A DNA stretch of 64,000 bases from Heterodera schachtii (Eukaryota; Nematoda; Chromadorea; Rhabditida; Heteroderidae). Positions within the stretch are counted from its first letter, which is position 1; each line of letters opens with the position of its first letter. The stretch spans positions 1,431,317-1,495,316 of the forward strand of contig SIJG01000011.1 in NCBI GenBank assembly GCA_023374025.1. Reading direction: 5' to 3'. The notes beneath the pieces are model-generated. The model worked only from the letters and a program-made list of their open reading frames with translations, was not told where the DNA came from and ran no database searches. The position numbers were made by a program, and so were the translations under genes. This document shows positions 11,804 to 23,800 of the stretch, piece by piece.

Positions 11804-11887
11804 ACATTCGTTTCTTTGGTGAGAATTGGTAATGAAATCGAAGCGAACTTTGGGCCAAATTTCAAATTCTATTTGGCCACTCTTTGA
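11804..11887 (+). pseudogene. SPRY 3' exon fragment
   Basis: This encodes FVSLVRIGNEIEANFGPNF and FYLATL, then a stop, matching the last exon of SPRY-A and SPRY-B. No upstream SPRY exons remain. The 3' UTR that follows is cut by the element at 11918. Confidence 0.8.
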
Positions 11888-11917
11888 AGCAAAAAGAATG
11901 GAAGAGGACGATAATTC

Positions 11918-12976
11918 CGTGGTGAGCCGAAGCTAAAAAAGTATGCGTGTGGCGAAGCTAAAAAAGTATGAGTGATGGGTGATCGGAAGGGGCGGGTCAT
12001 TTCAGTACCGAATAAATGTTTTTTAATTAATTAATAATATTATTATAATTAATCTATTTATTAGATTTGGGACCATAATTATAATTTCGGTTTATTATTT
12101 AATATTTCCCAAACCAATTACATTTTTATGAGAAAAAACAGTGCGCCAAAAAACCTGAAAAACTATCTTATAGTTCATTTAAAGATTTGAAATAATTCAT
12201 GCTTGCATAACTGTTGGAGCTGATCAAAAAAGTTTCTTTCACCAACTTGATCAGATCACTCTTTCCTAGTGACCGGGACACCCAAAATACACTGAAAATC
12301 GGGGAAATTTTCGAAATCCCTAGGGGGATGGGAAATTTTTTCTAGAAAAATGGGCAAGCCCACTGGAAAGAGCACAAAATTTGCTACCGAATTGGGTTTG
12401 GAATGGTGGTTCTACGATTTGTATATGGAAAGTTATACTTGGTTGAATATTTGATCACCTTAAAAATGATCAATTTTTGATCAGTGCCATAACTTTTCGT
12501 AGAAGCATCCAAATTGAACAATCTTGGTATCTTTTGATAGCCCTAAGTGTCCTCTATTTACCTTTAAAATTTCAAAAAATTTGGTTGTGTTTCAAAAAAG
12601 TTGTGGCTTGTAAATTTCATAAATTGATTTGCTAAACCTTTTTGACCACAACTTCTTTGAAACACAACGAAATTTTTTGAAATTTTAAAGACAAATAGAG
12701 GACACTTAGAGCTATCAAAGGATACCAAGATTGTTTAATTAAGATGCTTCTTGAAAAAGTTACGGTGTCTTAAATTTGTCAAATTATTCTATGGTCGTGT
12801 CTTTTTTTGTGGTCGTGTAAACTTAAATATAGTCAAATATATTATTATTAGCTCTTATTCAATTATATGATTAAAATAATTATATTAATTAATTAAAAAA
12901 CATTTATTCGGTACTGAAATGACCCGCCCCTTCCGATCACCCATCACTCATACTTTTTTAGCTTCGTCATAGCACC
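11918..12976. mobile_element. 1,059-bp element with about 95-bp terminal inverted repeats
   Basis: Long inverted repeats (GAAGCTAAAAAAGTATGAGT ... ACCGAATAAATG) lie at both ends. An 8-bp duplication GATAATTC flanks the element (11910-11917 and 12977-12984). Paralogous SPRY 3' UTRs at 6516 and 16040 show the uninterrupted site GCGATAATT. The interior contains a second foldback: arms about 12484-12601 and 12649-12771. No transposase. Confidence 0.85.
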
Positions 12977-12984
12977 GATAATTC

Positions 12985-13700
12985 ATTAATTTTGTGTTTT
13001 TTATGCGGGTGAAAAAATGCGGAAAAGCCGGGTCAGGGCCCTAGCTTTTAAACCGAGTCCAGGTCCTGAAAAATCCAAAAAAATCATTAAAAGATTTTAT
13101 TCAAAAAATGACCAAAACTTGTTTTTTAAATTTTTTGTTTTTAAATCACTTTTTTGTGGCGCTGTTTTTTCAAAAAAAAACTTGTTTGGGACATTGTGGG
13201 CGGGTGCGGGGTCCGGCGGTGCCGGCAGGCGCCGCCGGAAAAAATTTGAAATTTTGAGTGAGATTTGTTAACAGAATTTGTCAAAAAATGATCAAAGTTT
13301 TGGTTAAATTTGTTTAGGGCTGTTTAAAAAAAGAAAAAAATCATAATTTTTAAATTGAAATATTTTATTAATTAAAATTTCAATTGAAAAATAATTTAAA
13401 GAAATTATAAAAAAAATTCTGTACTGTTGGGGAATTGAAACCAAGAGAAAAATAATGAAAGGCAGAAGGTTTAGCCACCAGACCATATTTGAATTGGAGC
13501 TACCCAAAAATAGAGAAGGCATTAAGGAAAGAGAGAAAGAGATTTATGATTTTTTCGCGTAAATTTGAAAATTTTTCTGACTGCTCAAAAGTTCAATCTT
13601 TAGGGGTGTATTTTCAACTCTCGCCTCTCGTCCCAAAAAACGAGAGACGAGAGGCGAGAGTACCAAGAATGGCGAGAGTTGGCGAGAGTTGTCCCACCCC
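12985..13700. other. Intergenic, repeat-rich, no gene
   Basis: It contains the GC-rich hairpin CCGGCGGTGCCGGCAGGCGC near 13211, shared with 41377, and a GAGAGTTGGCGAGAGTT/CTCTCGCCTCTCG palindrome near 13620-13690. Confidence 0.4.
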
Positions 13701-13890
13701 TGATATATATGTGTATTTTTAATAATTGTAATATGTTTGCCCTGTTTATGCATGTTTATGATCATTTATTCTCATTGCCGAATAAATACATTTATATGAA
13801 TGAGTACATTTTCCATGTCATCATAGCAATTCCTCTAAAACTTGTTGATTTGTCGTGGTGGCTATGAATAGGGGGCTCCAATTTTTAGTC
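13701..13890. repeat. Inverted copy of the 7096-7290 repeat
   Basis: Reverse-complement match to 7096-7290, including TTGTTGATTTGTCGTGGTGG. Confidence 0.6.
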
Positions 13891-13950
13891 ACTTAAAATA
13901 GTAAAAAAAAAAGTGGTTAAAGTCCCGAGTCAAAAGCCCTTTCTATTCGA

Positions 13951-14059
13951 GATTTAATTGAGACGAGTCGGGATTTGTTGCTTAATGATCCAAATAATCG
14001 CAAAATGCCTTTGTCATTTTGCATTTCTGCCTCCCTTTTCCGTCATTCTCTGTTCCTTT
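13951..14059. repeat. Direct repeat, partner at 16329-16438
   Basis: About 110 bp beginning GATTTAATTGAG and ending CCGTCATTCTCTGT recurs at 16329-16438 in the same orientation. The pair brackets the SPRY pseudogene, as if that block was inserted or duplicated between them. Confidence 0.6.
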
Positions 14060-14217
14060 GGTCGGGAGGGGTCCTGATAAAATCCCGATCAATGTCGAAC
14101 CCGAGCAGTTAAAAAAAGGACCGGATACAGAAGTCGGAAACCCGGATTTGAAAAAATAAAAAAGGGAATAATTATGTTAAAATTTAATTTAGTTTTTATA
14201 GCGAAATTTCTTTTTAG

Positions 14218-16010
14218 GAACTCACTGAAAAGTTTGCTAAAATGGAATTGATATTGAAAAACACCAAACTTGAGCTCAAAAATGTGAGTTTTACAAAGAG
14301 TTTGAAAATTTAATGGGATTTGCAATTAATTTTTGTAAAAAAAAATTAATTAATTTTAGAAGGGACTCCAAGAAAAGTTGAAGCAGCAGAAAACGAATGC
14401 ACTGCTCGAAAAGATCGAAGCGGAGAATGGGAAAATGAAAAATGAAATTGAGAAAATGCAGGCAAAAATGAAAATGGTCGAGAAGGAGAAGCAGTACATG
14501 GACAAGTTGGAGCAACTGCAGAAAAAATAATTTTCAAAAAAGAATAAATCTCAAAACTTAGACATTCGAACCCAAAATTTCGCACTCCTTAAACTAAAAA
14601 GGACCGCGGAGACAGAGTTGAATATCCATTTTAATCTCATTCATTATTCCTACAACATAAAGTGGAAACAGATTTCGGGCCTCCAGCCGAATTGCATCTA
14701 AAAATTAAATTCAAATGATTTTGAAATGACTGAATTCAAATAAAGAAAGAAAATTTAAAAATTGAGAAAATGCAGGCAAATTTTGACAAAAAGGAGGAAC
14801 AATTGGAGAAGAATTTGGAGGAATTGCAGAAAAAATTGGTCGAAATGGATCATCAACAGAACGAACAACAGAAAAGCATTGAACAGATGGAAAAGGTGGG
14901 GAAAATGGGAAAAAAAGGTCAACGAAGGAAATAAAGTACGGCATTTTTTGAATTTGATTTGAATTTATTTTACTAAAATGCCATAAAAGATGCTACACAC
15001 GAAATCCGATGCCGAAGAGGAAAATCGTAAACTGAGAAATGAACAGAATGAAATGAAGGAAAAGCTGAACAAATTGGAGGAGCAATTGGGAAGGAAATTA
15101 GAAAAATTAGAAGAGGAAGTGAGTCACGAACAATAAAAAATGTCCATTACATAGAAAAATTTAAAAAATTTTTAAAATAAATTAAGGTGAATTTTAATCT
15201 TAAGGCACTTTTAAACTTCCGACAAAATTTTTGGGATGCCAACGCTTGTCAAAATGAACTCGAAATCACGAAGTTCACGGTCCATTGCCATAAGGGAAAA
15301 TGCTGTATTTTTTTAAATTTAATTTATAAAAATTTGTTTTTAATTTAGACGAGATTCGCCCATCCAATTTTATTTAACAACAGTCAAAAATATGCCAAAG
15401 TAACATATTTCTCACTATAAATGAAATAATTGTTTTGCCAATTTTTTAACTTTATTTTAGTTCACCTTTAAATCTGTTCTCCTTCGGATTCGCTGCCAAA
15501 CAGCAGAAAAAATTGGAAGGAACAATTTGTTCATGAGCTTGGCACTTTTGTATATTTAAACCATGGCTTTTTTACCATTAATGACAAATGGATGGATCAA
15601 AAAGCGCAAAAAGAATATTCCTTCAAACAAAATGATATTGTTGGCTGTGGCATTAATTCGGCCACACGACAGATTTTCTTCACCAAAAATGGACGGCGTT
15701 AGGGTTTGCAAAAATAATAATAATAAATAACAAATTTTATTATAAAAACGCCATATTTGAAGACATTTTTTATTACTACCAAATAAATTATGCCAAATAT
15801 TCTTTTTGGAATTGCTAATTTACCCAAAAAACTGTGAATCCATTTGACTAATTCCTCAATTATATGATCACAGGTCCTTTCTATTTGATCGACAATTCAC
15901 CAAATTCTGTTCATGACGATTTGTTCCCATTCGTTTCTTTTTATGCATTTGATGACGAATTCGAGGCGAACTTTGGGCCAAATTTCAAATTTAATTTGAC
16001 TACTTTTTGA
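14218..16010 (+). pseudogene. Coiled-coil/SPRY pseudogene, close to SPRY-B
   Basis: Recognisable exons align with SPRY-B: 14218 (ELTEKFAKMELILKN), 14360-14528, 14756-14896 (extra coiled coil), about 14990-15120, 15206-15300, 15350-15405, 15462-15710 and 15884-16010. Exons 1-2 are missing. The exon ending at 14528 has lost its GT donor and runs into TAA. The 15350 exon has lost most of FRTVFAT and the YFEIS block. The main SPRY exon has frame changes and a TAG in place of CAG at 15700. The last exon is intact to FEANFGPNFKF and a stop. It is a decayed copy. Confidence 0.8.
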
Positions 16011-16977
16011 AGAACGCAGAAAACATGGAAGAAGGCGATAATTTCAGTTAATTAATTAATTTTGTTTTTTTTTGCTCTTTTTTCATTTTTTATAATGCAA
16101 TGTAATTACTGTTAATTCGTGTTCAGTTTAATAAATTCATTTCCAAAATTTGCAGAAAAATGCTTAAGAATTCATGCAATTGTTCAGAAAATTCGCAAAG
16201 ACAATTTAACAGGATTTTATAAAAATTAGTAAGGTGAAATTGAAATTGGTTTTATGCGTTATGTCAACATTTTGCCTAAATATTTTCGTGCCCTCTAAAG
16301 ACTAAAAATAGAAGTGTTTGTTTTTCAAGATTTAATTGAGATGGGTCGGTAATTGTTGCTTAATGACCCAATTAATCCCAAAATGCCTTTGTCACTTTGC
16401 ATTTCTCGCCTCCCTTTCCCGTCATTCTCTGTCCCTTTTTTTACTTATTGATTCCCCGCCGGGTTATTTTCTTCTGCTACTGCTATGCTTCGCACTATAA
16501 AATGGGGCGGAGTGTATGTTTTATTCGCACAATTCTCGCCAATTTGTTTGCTCTTCCTTTATTTGGAATTGGAAATTTAAGCTGAGCAAAATAACCCTCC
16601 GGGCGCCCTTTTCTGTTTTAATTATTTCCCATTTAAATTTTATTATAAAGGATAAAGGAGGGAGCGGGGATCTCGCGACGTAACTGAATCGATTTTCCCC
16701 CCTCATTTTCGTTAATTAGTCATGTCCTTTTGCTCTTGCCGCCTCTACCCCTTTTTCCCCCACTAATCGATTCTCAAAGGTCAGTCAATTCGTTGGTCCG
16801 TCCGTCCGTTCATTGTCCGTTTGTCTCATCGATTGATTGGTCGGTCGATCGATCAGCGGATGTTTGTTTTTTCTTTGCCCATCACCCGGCACACAATAGC
16901 AACAGATAAAGCAACGTAATCACGCGGTGGCGGCATCCTTTTGAATCGATTACGACATTCATTTACCGTAGCAATTT
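16011..16977. other. Upstream region of the aquaporin gene
   Basis: It holds the second direct repeat (16329-16438) and then a more GC-balanced promoter-like region with CCGTCCGTCCGTTCATTGTCC near 16800. No coding sequence seen. Confidence 0.4.
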
Positions 16978-19544
16978 ATGCCAATGAACTCGCTGAACAT
17001 GGGTAAAGAAGTGGCCAAACGGTGGATGGCCATCAACAACAGAGTGAGTGACGGAAATATATTTTTTTAAATACGAAAAAAAATCCCATTTTTAAAAATG
17101 CAAAAAATCACTGAAATTACGAAACTTTAAAAAATCAAAGAATGAGAGAAAAATAGAAACCGCAGCAGAAGAGAGCATGGGAAAGACGCTGTTTCTTTGC
17201 TGTGCGAATCAAAAACAAACTCAAAAAACGATCTCTGAGCTCATTAGCCTCCTCATTCCCCCTCCCCCGCCTTCGGCTGTCTCTTTGCCGTCATTATTCG
17301 TTTGTTTCCGTCGGCAATCGCCGCCACCATTTTGTCGGCCGACCAAAGTACGCTGAGGCGAGGGGGTGGGGGAGGGATACAAATGGGGGGGGGGGGGGAG
17401 AGGGACCTTTGGGCCTCCCCCCCCCCATCCAATTGGGATTCGCATTTCATTTCACATTCATCACTCACTCCTCACTTATATATTCGCTGTCGTCGTCGTC
17501 GTAGTCATTTTCCAAATGCAGTAAAATGAATGAATTGGGACTGAACACACAAAAAACATATGTGGAATTACACATGTTTTTCCCCAATTTTTCAGCTGTT
17601 TTTCCATTTTTGCATTTCCATTTTTGTCCTTTTTCTCCTCAGAGAATGGCGCCCTTTTCCCTTTCGCCCGTCGACCGAATGCGTCAAAGTGTGTTCCGAG
17701 TTCGAAGTCGTCTTGTGGTCAATTTGTTGTCCGAGGGGTTGGCCACCTTTCTGCTGCTGCTGGTCGGCAATGGCATTGGGGCACAACACATTTTGGGAGG
17801 GGGGAAGCTGAACAATTACATGCAGGTGAATTTCAAGGGAAAGTGCCAAAAATAGAGTAGCCAACTTGGCACGGCCAACTCAATTGAGTAGAGCCAACGA
17901 GAACTAGGCAAAACAGACAAATGGGGGTGGGAAAAGGCATTTTTTTTATTTTTGAAACTGAGTGTCTGCCAACTCTGTCACCCACCCACGGCAAAAGTTC
18001 AAAGATTGACCGTAGCCAAAATCTCCATTTCAGTCATGGTTGAGGGGGGGGGGGGGGGGGGGTATTTTATTTTAATGTTCAAAATGATAAAATTTTAAAA
18101 AATTCAAAATAATTAAACATAAGACTGTAAACGGAGAACTGTAAATTGTTCATATGCTTAAAATTTCTAATCATCCCACTATGTACAGCATCTCGTTTTC
18201 AAGAAATGCTTTTTCACTGACGCATTTTCCGGTCATTCCCCAGCCTCCCTCACATAATTAACCTTTTCATTTTTAATTGGCCCCAAATTATGCCTATTTC
18301 TGTTCAGGTGTGCTTCGGCTGGGGCATGCTAATCGCACTTTTGGTGTTCGCCACTTACCACACATCCGGTGGGTACTAAATGCCTGTTGCCCTCACCGTT
18401 TTCCCAATTATGTGCCAATTTCCCCCCCCGTCCAAAGGTGGCCATTTGAACCCGGCCGTGTCCCTCGCCTTCGTTAGCCTTGGCAAATTGCCATTTGCCC
18501 ACTTTTTGCTGTATTCCCTCGTCCAAACTGTCGGCGCCTTTTTCGGCTCCGCCCTTTGCTTCCACCTATACAGAGGTGTGGGTTGACTTGCTATTTTTCG
18601 AAAAATTTTGAAAATTATTATTATTTTTTTGCCAGAATCTTTCGAGAAATTCGACGCGGGCATTCGAACGGTGGGAGGGCCCAGCGGAACGGGCGCAATT
18701 TTCTGTTCCTTTCCGGACGAACACATCGGACATTACACAGGCAAGCGAAGCCAATGCTAATGTAATGCCCATACTCATCTCATTCATGCTTTTCCTTCAG
18801 GATTTTCTATTTTTTCTCTCCCTTCCTCCTTTCCTCTCTCGCTCTCGCCTCTCTCTCCATTGTCTCACATTTCCCTCTCTCTTTCTCTCTTCCCACTTAC
18901 TCTCCACCCTCTTTTTCTTTCTCTCTCTACTCCTCCTTCTCTTTATCGTCTCTCTTTCTTTTCTCTTATTTTAACAATAATTTAATTTAATTTTAAGCGT
19001 TTGTGGATGAAATTGTTGGCACTGCGCTGCTCCTCTTTTTCGTCAATGCGCTGATCGATCCGCGAAACCAAGTGCCAAAATGGGTGCATCCGATCGGCTT
19101 TGGGCTGGCCATCTTTCTGATCACTTCCTCTTTTGGCATGGTACGTTTGTCTTTGGCATGATCACTCCCTCCCTCATCCATTGGCATTTTCCGCTTGACA
19201 GAATGTCGGTTCTCCGATCAATCCGGCACGTGACTTTGGTCCTCGGCTCTTTCTTCTGTTTGCCGGCTACGGATGGGAAGCGATTGCGTCAGTTTTGTTT
19301 TCCACTTATTAAATAATGCCAAATGTATTATTTCTCCAATTTTGGCATTTTTAGATGGCACTCCTATTACTTTTGGGTTCCCATATTTGCCCCATTTGTC
19401 GGCGCTCTGATCGGCACTTGGCTTTACCAATTCATGATTGGCCTTCATGTGCCGGACGAAGAAGCAGCACAGATGGTGCCGACAAAAGCGGGCGAAAAGG
19501 CGAATGATTTTGAGTTTAATCCGCTGAATGGGCCCTCTGACTAA
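16978..19544 (+). CDS. Aquaglyceroporin-type aquaporin
   Basis: Eight exons: 16978-17043, 17643-17825, 18308-18368, 18438-18575, 18636-18740, 18998-19140, 19202-19291 and 19355-19544; about 324 residues. It is a membrane channel for water and probably glycerol. Both pore motifs are present: GGHLNPAVS and SPINPARDFGPRLF; the Asp after NPAR is the glycerol-channel signature. Other family blocks are EGLATFLLLLVGNG, FGWGMLIALLVFATYHTSG, FVDEIVGTALLLFFVNALID and PIGFGLAIFLITSSFGM. The tail is EKANDFEFNPLNGPSD. Intron 5 is GC-AG (GCAAGC) and holds a CT-rich tract; intron 2 holds a 19-base G run. Oddity: exon 7 ends in phase 0 but exon 8 (WHSYYFWVPIFAPFVGALIG) needs two more bases, so the last junction is non-canonical, mis-sequenced or broken. 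Confidence 0.88.
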
Positions 19545-20029
19545 TTGACACTTTTTTTTTTTTGTTATCACTTTGACCCGTTTTTCTTCGTATAAATTGT
19601 TTTTGATCAAATTTCTTTGTCGGTTAATTAATTCATTTGGGCAAATTTTCGGAAAATGTATCTAAAAATAATATAATTTTTTTTTAATTTCTCCCGCACC
19701 ATAATTATTTGGGTTATAATTTATATGGTTTTGCATATATTTTTTTTGCGCATATGCTATGAAGAAAGGGGCTCAAAAATAGCTTTTCTACGTTAAATTT
19801 TTTTGATTTGGTGAAGGTTTTTAGTGCATATAAAAGCATACTTTGGGCGGTTTTTTGAGAATAAATGCATATTTTCCATTTTTGCATTTTAGAGCATATT
19901 TTGGCCATTTTTGGCAATTTTTATAAGAAAATGAAAAACACACCACTAAGGAATCGACCTTTTTGGGAATTTAAAAAATATACCCTTGAAAATCGAAAAA
20001 ATTTAATTTTTCGTAAATATAAAATTTTT
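19545..20029. other. 3' flank of aquaporin gene
   Basis: AT-rich 3' UTR-like sequence, then irregular GCATATTTT repeats. No gene. Confidence 0.35.
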
Positions 20030-20515
20030 TTTGGTAATAGTGTACTTTGTCCTCCAGCCCTTTTTTTGAAAAAGAAAATTTTCAAAAAAAATTTTCGAAA
20101 GAAAGTTGTTTTACGGGTTTTCTGGATCGTAGAATTCGATTTTGAAATACATTTTGGCCCATTTCGAACCCCTGCCCCGGACTCGAACAAAAACTCGAAA
20201 ATTCAATTTTCGAAAAATTCAAATATGCAACCAAATGCATTAAATAAAAAATGAGAACCGATTTAGAAGCCAAGATATAATATTTCGTGCATTTGAACCG
20301 ATTTTGTTGCATATTTTGAATTATTTCGAAAATTGAATTTTCGAGTTTTTGTTTGAGTCCGGGTCAGGGGTTCGAAACGGGCCGAAATGGATATCAATAC
20401 CGAATTCTGCGATCCAGTAGACCCATAAAACAACTTTATTTTAAAGTTTTTTTTTTAAAATTTTCTTTTTCAAAAAAGGGGGGGGGGTACAAAGTACACT
20501 ATTACCAAAATTTTG
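20030..20515. mobile_element. Foldback element, about 485 bp
   Basis: Almost the whole stretch is two inverted arms. It starts GGTAATAGTGTACTTTGT and ends with the reverse complement ACAAAGTACACTATTACC. Inside, CATTTCGAACCCCTGCCCC pairs with GGGTCAGGGGTTCGAAACGG. The same arm sequence recurs at 11650, 32420-34990 and 62510. Target duplication not resolved. Confidence 0.7.
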
Positions 20516-20843
20516 TCTAAAAAACTTTCGTTAGCCATTGTTTTAGTTTTAAAGTAAATTTTGAATTTTTTACATAAATTTGGCATTTTTTTCAGGATTC
20601 AAAGTCACTTTTGCTATTGTTTATGGCATATTTTAGTGCATATTTGGGCATTTTTCGGGTTTTTAGGGAATATGTATTTGTAGGATTTTTAGTGCATATT
20701 TTATGCGCATATTGTCATTTTTTAGCTTCCGGAAAATCTCTTGGGTCGATCACTTTATTTTTAAACAAAAAAAGTCGTAACATTACATGAAAATGGATAA
20801 TCAAGAATGGCTAGAAGAAAAATGTTTGTAAAAAATTGCAAAA
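20516..20843. other. 3' flank of SPRY-C
   Basis: It includes a conserved 3' block of the minus-strand SPRY genes (GTCGTAACATTACATGAAAA near 20773), also present at 27160, 35470 and 44108. No separate gene. Confidence 0.4.
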
Positions 20844-23800
20844 TTAAATTACAATTCCAAAAAAAATTAAAATTATAAAAAGCCAACACATAATAATGAG
20901 AAATAAAGCAAAATTTATCGGTGAAATAATACTGCTCGTCATCGTCGTTAGCATGGTGGAAACATTGTCAGGATTTGAAAACGGACCTTTGTTCATCGTC
21001 GGAGTGCGGGAAACAATTCCATGATTTATTGGCACACTTTTGAACGTCTTCGGAATGATGGCCATGAAATTGGGCCCAAAGTTCGTCTCAATTTTGTCAT
21101 CAAAGTCACACAATGAAATGAATGGAAAAAGTTGGCCAACATCAGAAGAAATGGAAAAATAAATGCGCAAATCGTCGCTATCTGTGAAAAGTTTAATTTA
21201 CCATTTTTAGCTAATTTTCTAAAGACTTTAAAAATTTTAGTTGAAATTTTTAGTTTTATAGGCGCAATTAATTGAAATGTTTTATAAATTTTCTGCCTGA
21301 GTATAATTTGAAAAGTGATTGGCCGATGGACAGAAAGTGCAAAAATCAATTATCTGTTTGTCTTATGATTTTTACAATTTTTTAATTATAATTTGTTAAC
21401 ATTTAATTAATTTAATGCTTATAAATAACACATTCTTCTAAAAGTATTAAATAAAATCATTAGCCAGATTACTTTGAATTATTTTTAACCTTTTTTCTAT
21501 AATTTCAGTTCATTTTTTAATTGTAATCTATTTGTATTTGTTAAATGTAATCTGACTATGTTTTATTTTAATATTAAGTAAATTTTAATACTTTCGTATT
21601 CGAAATACAACATAACTTTTAGAAGAATGTGTATTTAATCATCAATTAATTAAATTAACATATTTATAGTTTAAAAAAATCGATAAAAATCATAGGAAAA
21701 ATCAGATAAGTAATTGATTTTTGCACTTTTTATCCCTTAACATATCACCAATTTATATTTTTATGAGGATTATTTTTTTAATTTCTTATAATGTCCATTT
21801 TTATTGGCCTCCTCCTCTTCTTTTTTCGTTTTTCTTACCCAAACGAATGCCATTTTTGGTGAAGAAAATCTTTCGATTAGCCAAATCAATGCCACATCCG
21901 ACCGTATCACCAGCACCGTATTTACATCTTTTGTCAGTGCAAAGTGTGTGGGAACCGTTTTTCCACAAAAGGCCATTGCTTTGCCACGTGTAAGTGCCGT
22001 CGCGGGCGCAAATGTATTCATCCAATGCCATTTGCTTTTGGGCGATGAATCCGAAGGCGGCACATCTGAAAATTATGAGGGAAAAAATGTTTAAAAGAAA
22101 ACAAATAAATGCGATTTATCTTACTTTTTCGTTTTTTTGATTGAAATTTCAAAGTAAAAACTGTTGGCGTAGTCATTTTGATCATAAAAAATCGGATACT
22201 TTGCGCAGACGGAGCGATAACCTTTTATGAACAAGAAAAATGCATTATAATTAATTATTAGTGGATGGAATTGTTTTACTAGAGGAATTTAGATAGAATT
22301 TAAATCTTTTTCAAAAATCCATTCGTTTCTCTCTATCCAGATTTTTGACGTATTCTAAAAAATTAAATAAATTTTTACTTTTAGTAATTTTTTCATTTTT
22401 TTCTTGAATTATCTAACAATAAGTTGCATTTTTAAATCCGTTCGGGATTCTGAAAAAGGGTTTTGAGTGCAGTTTCTAAAAGCTAGAATTTTACAAAAAA
22501 AAAAGTCGTACAAAGAATAAAACTTACCATGAATTATATCTCCATTGTGACGGACCGTCAAACATTCGTTGCCAATTATTTCGAGGTCATTGTGACAGAA
22601 ATTGGCATCCCAACCGTTTGAAATCTGTCATTGTTGTTTTTTAAATTTTTTTATGCCTTGAGTTTCGGAAAATTGAAAAAAACACAGTTAGTGACGAAAA
22701 ATTTTTGAGGTATCTAAAATTAATGGGGTTGACTGACCCCAACTCTCGGGGAGAGAAAAGTCGGCTTTTAATTCGATTTGGAATGGGACTGAATCGGATC
22801 TGGGATTAATCCTATTCTCAAATTGGTAAATTACTATTTTTAATAAAAAAAAATTCATTTTCACGTCCCAATTATTCGTTTTACCACTTTCTGCTGTCGC
22901 TTTTTCAATCCACTTGATTCTCCCACAATTTTCTGCTGCTGATCATTTTGTAACTGATTGTCAGTGAATTGCTCGGATGCTTGAAAATGATTTTTATTTA
23001 AAAAGAATAAATAATTATTTTAATTTTAACACTGTTACCGTATTCATTATCGTAATTCTCGTCTTGCTGTTTTTGTTGTTTCAGTTGCTGTTTTTCCAAT
23101 TCACTGATCCGTTTCAAAAAGTGATCATTTCTAATTTTGATCAATTGATCGACTGAAACTTACAAATTTATTAATAATTAAAATATTTTAAATCGCTTTG
23201 TTTGACCATGCTTTTCTGTTGTTGCTGTGCCCTTTTCTTTCACTTTTTGCTGCTTCTGTTCTTCTTCCAATTCAATCACTCGTGCCAAAAGTGCCGCGAA
23301 TTGGTCGGCAGAAACTGCAGTTTAACATTGGAATTATTGTAATTAATTAAATGGTGCAATTGAACGGTAATTGTTTTTATACAGTAATCCAACACTTCCT
23401 ACCATATTTCTCATTTCTCTTCTTTTGTTGCTCTTTTTCCTGCTCCATTTTGGCAACTTTCTCCTCCAACAACAAAATGTGTTGCGCCATCACTTTTTGC
23501 TGCTTCATTTCTTCATCAATTGTCATTTTCTAAAAAAATATTTAATTTAAACACCAAGTTTTTTGAGGGAATTAAAGAAAATTTGGCATTAATTGTCAAA
23601 AAAGCTCAGAAAAATATCATAAAAATAAATGAAAATAAAGCACAATCTGGGTCACTTAGCACCTAATGCCGAAAATCATTCATAAATGCCCTATAAGGAG
23701 AATTTTTAATTGCATTTTTTCTTCTCTTTTCCACCTTTATTTGGCTTTTGAATTTCTGCTGCTTGGACTTCCCCGTGGTATAATGCCAACATTTTGTTCA

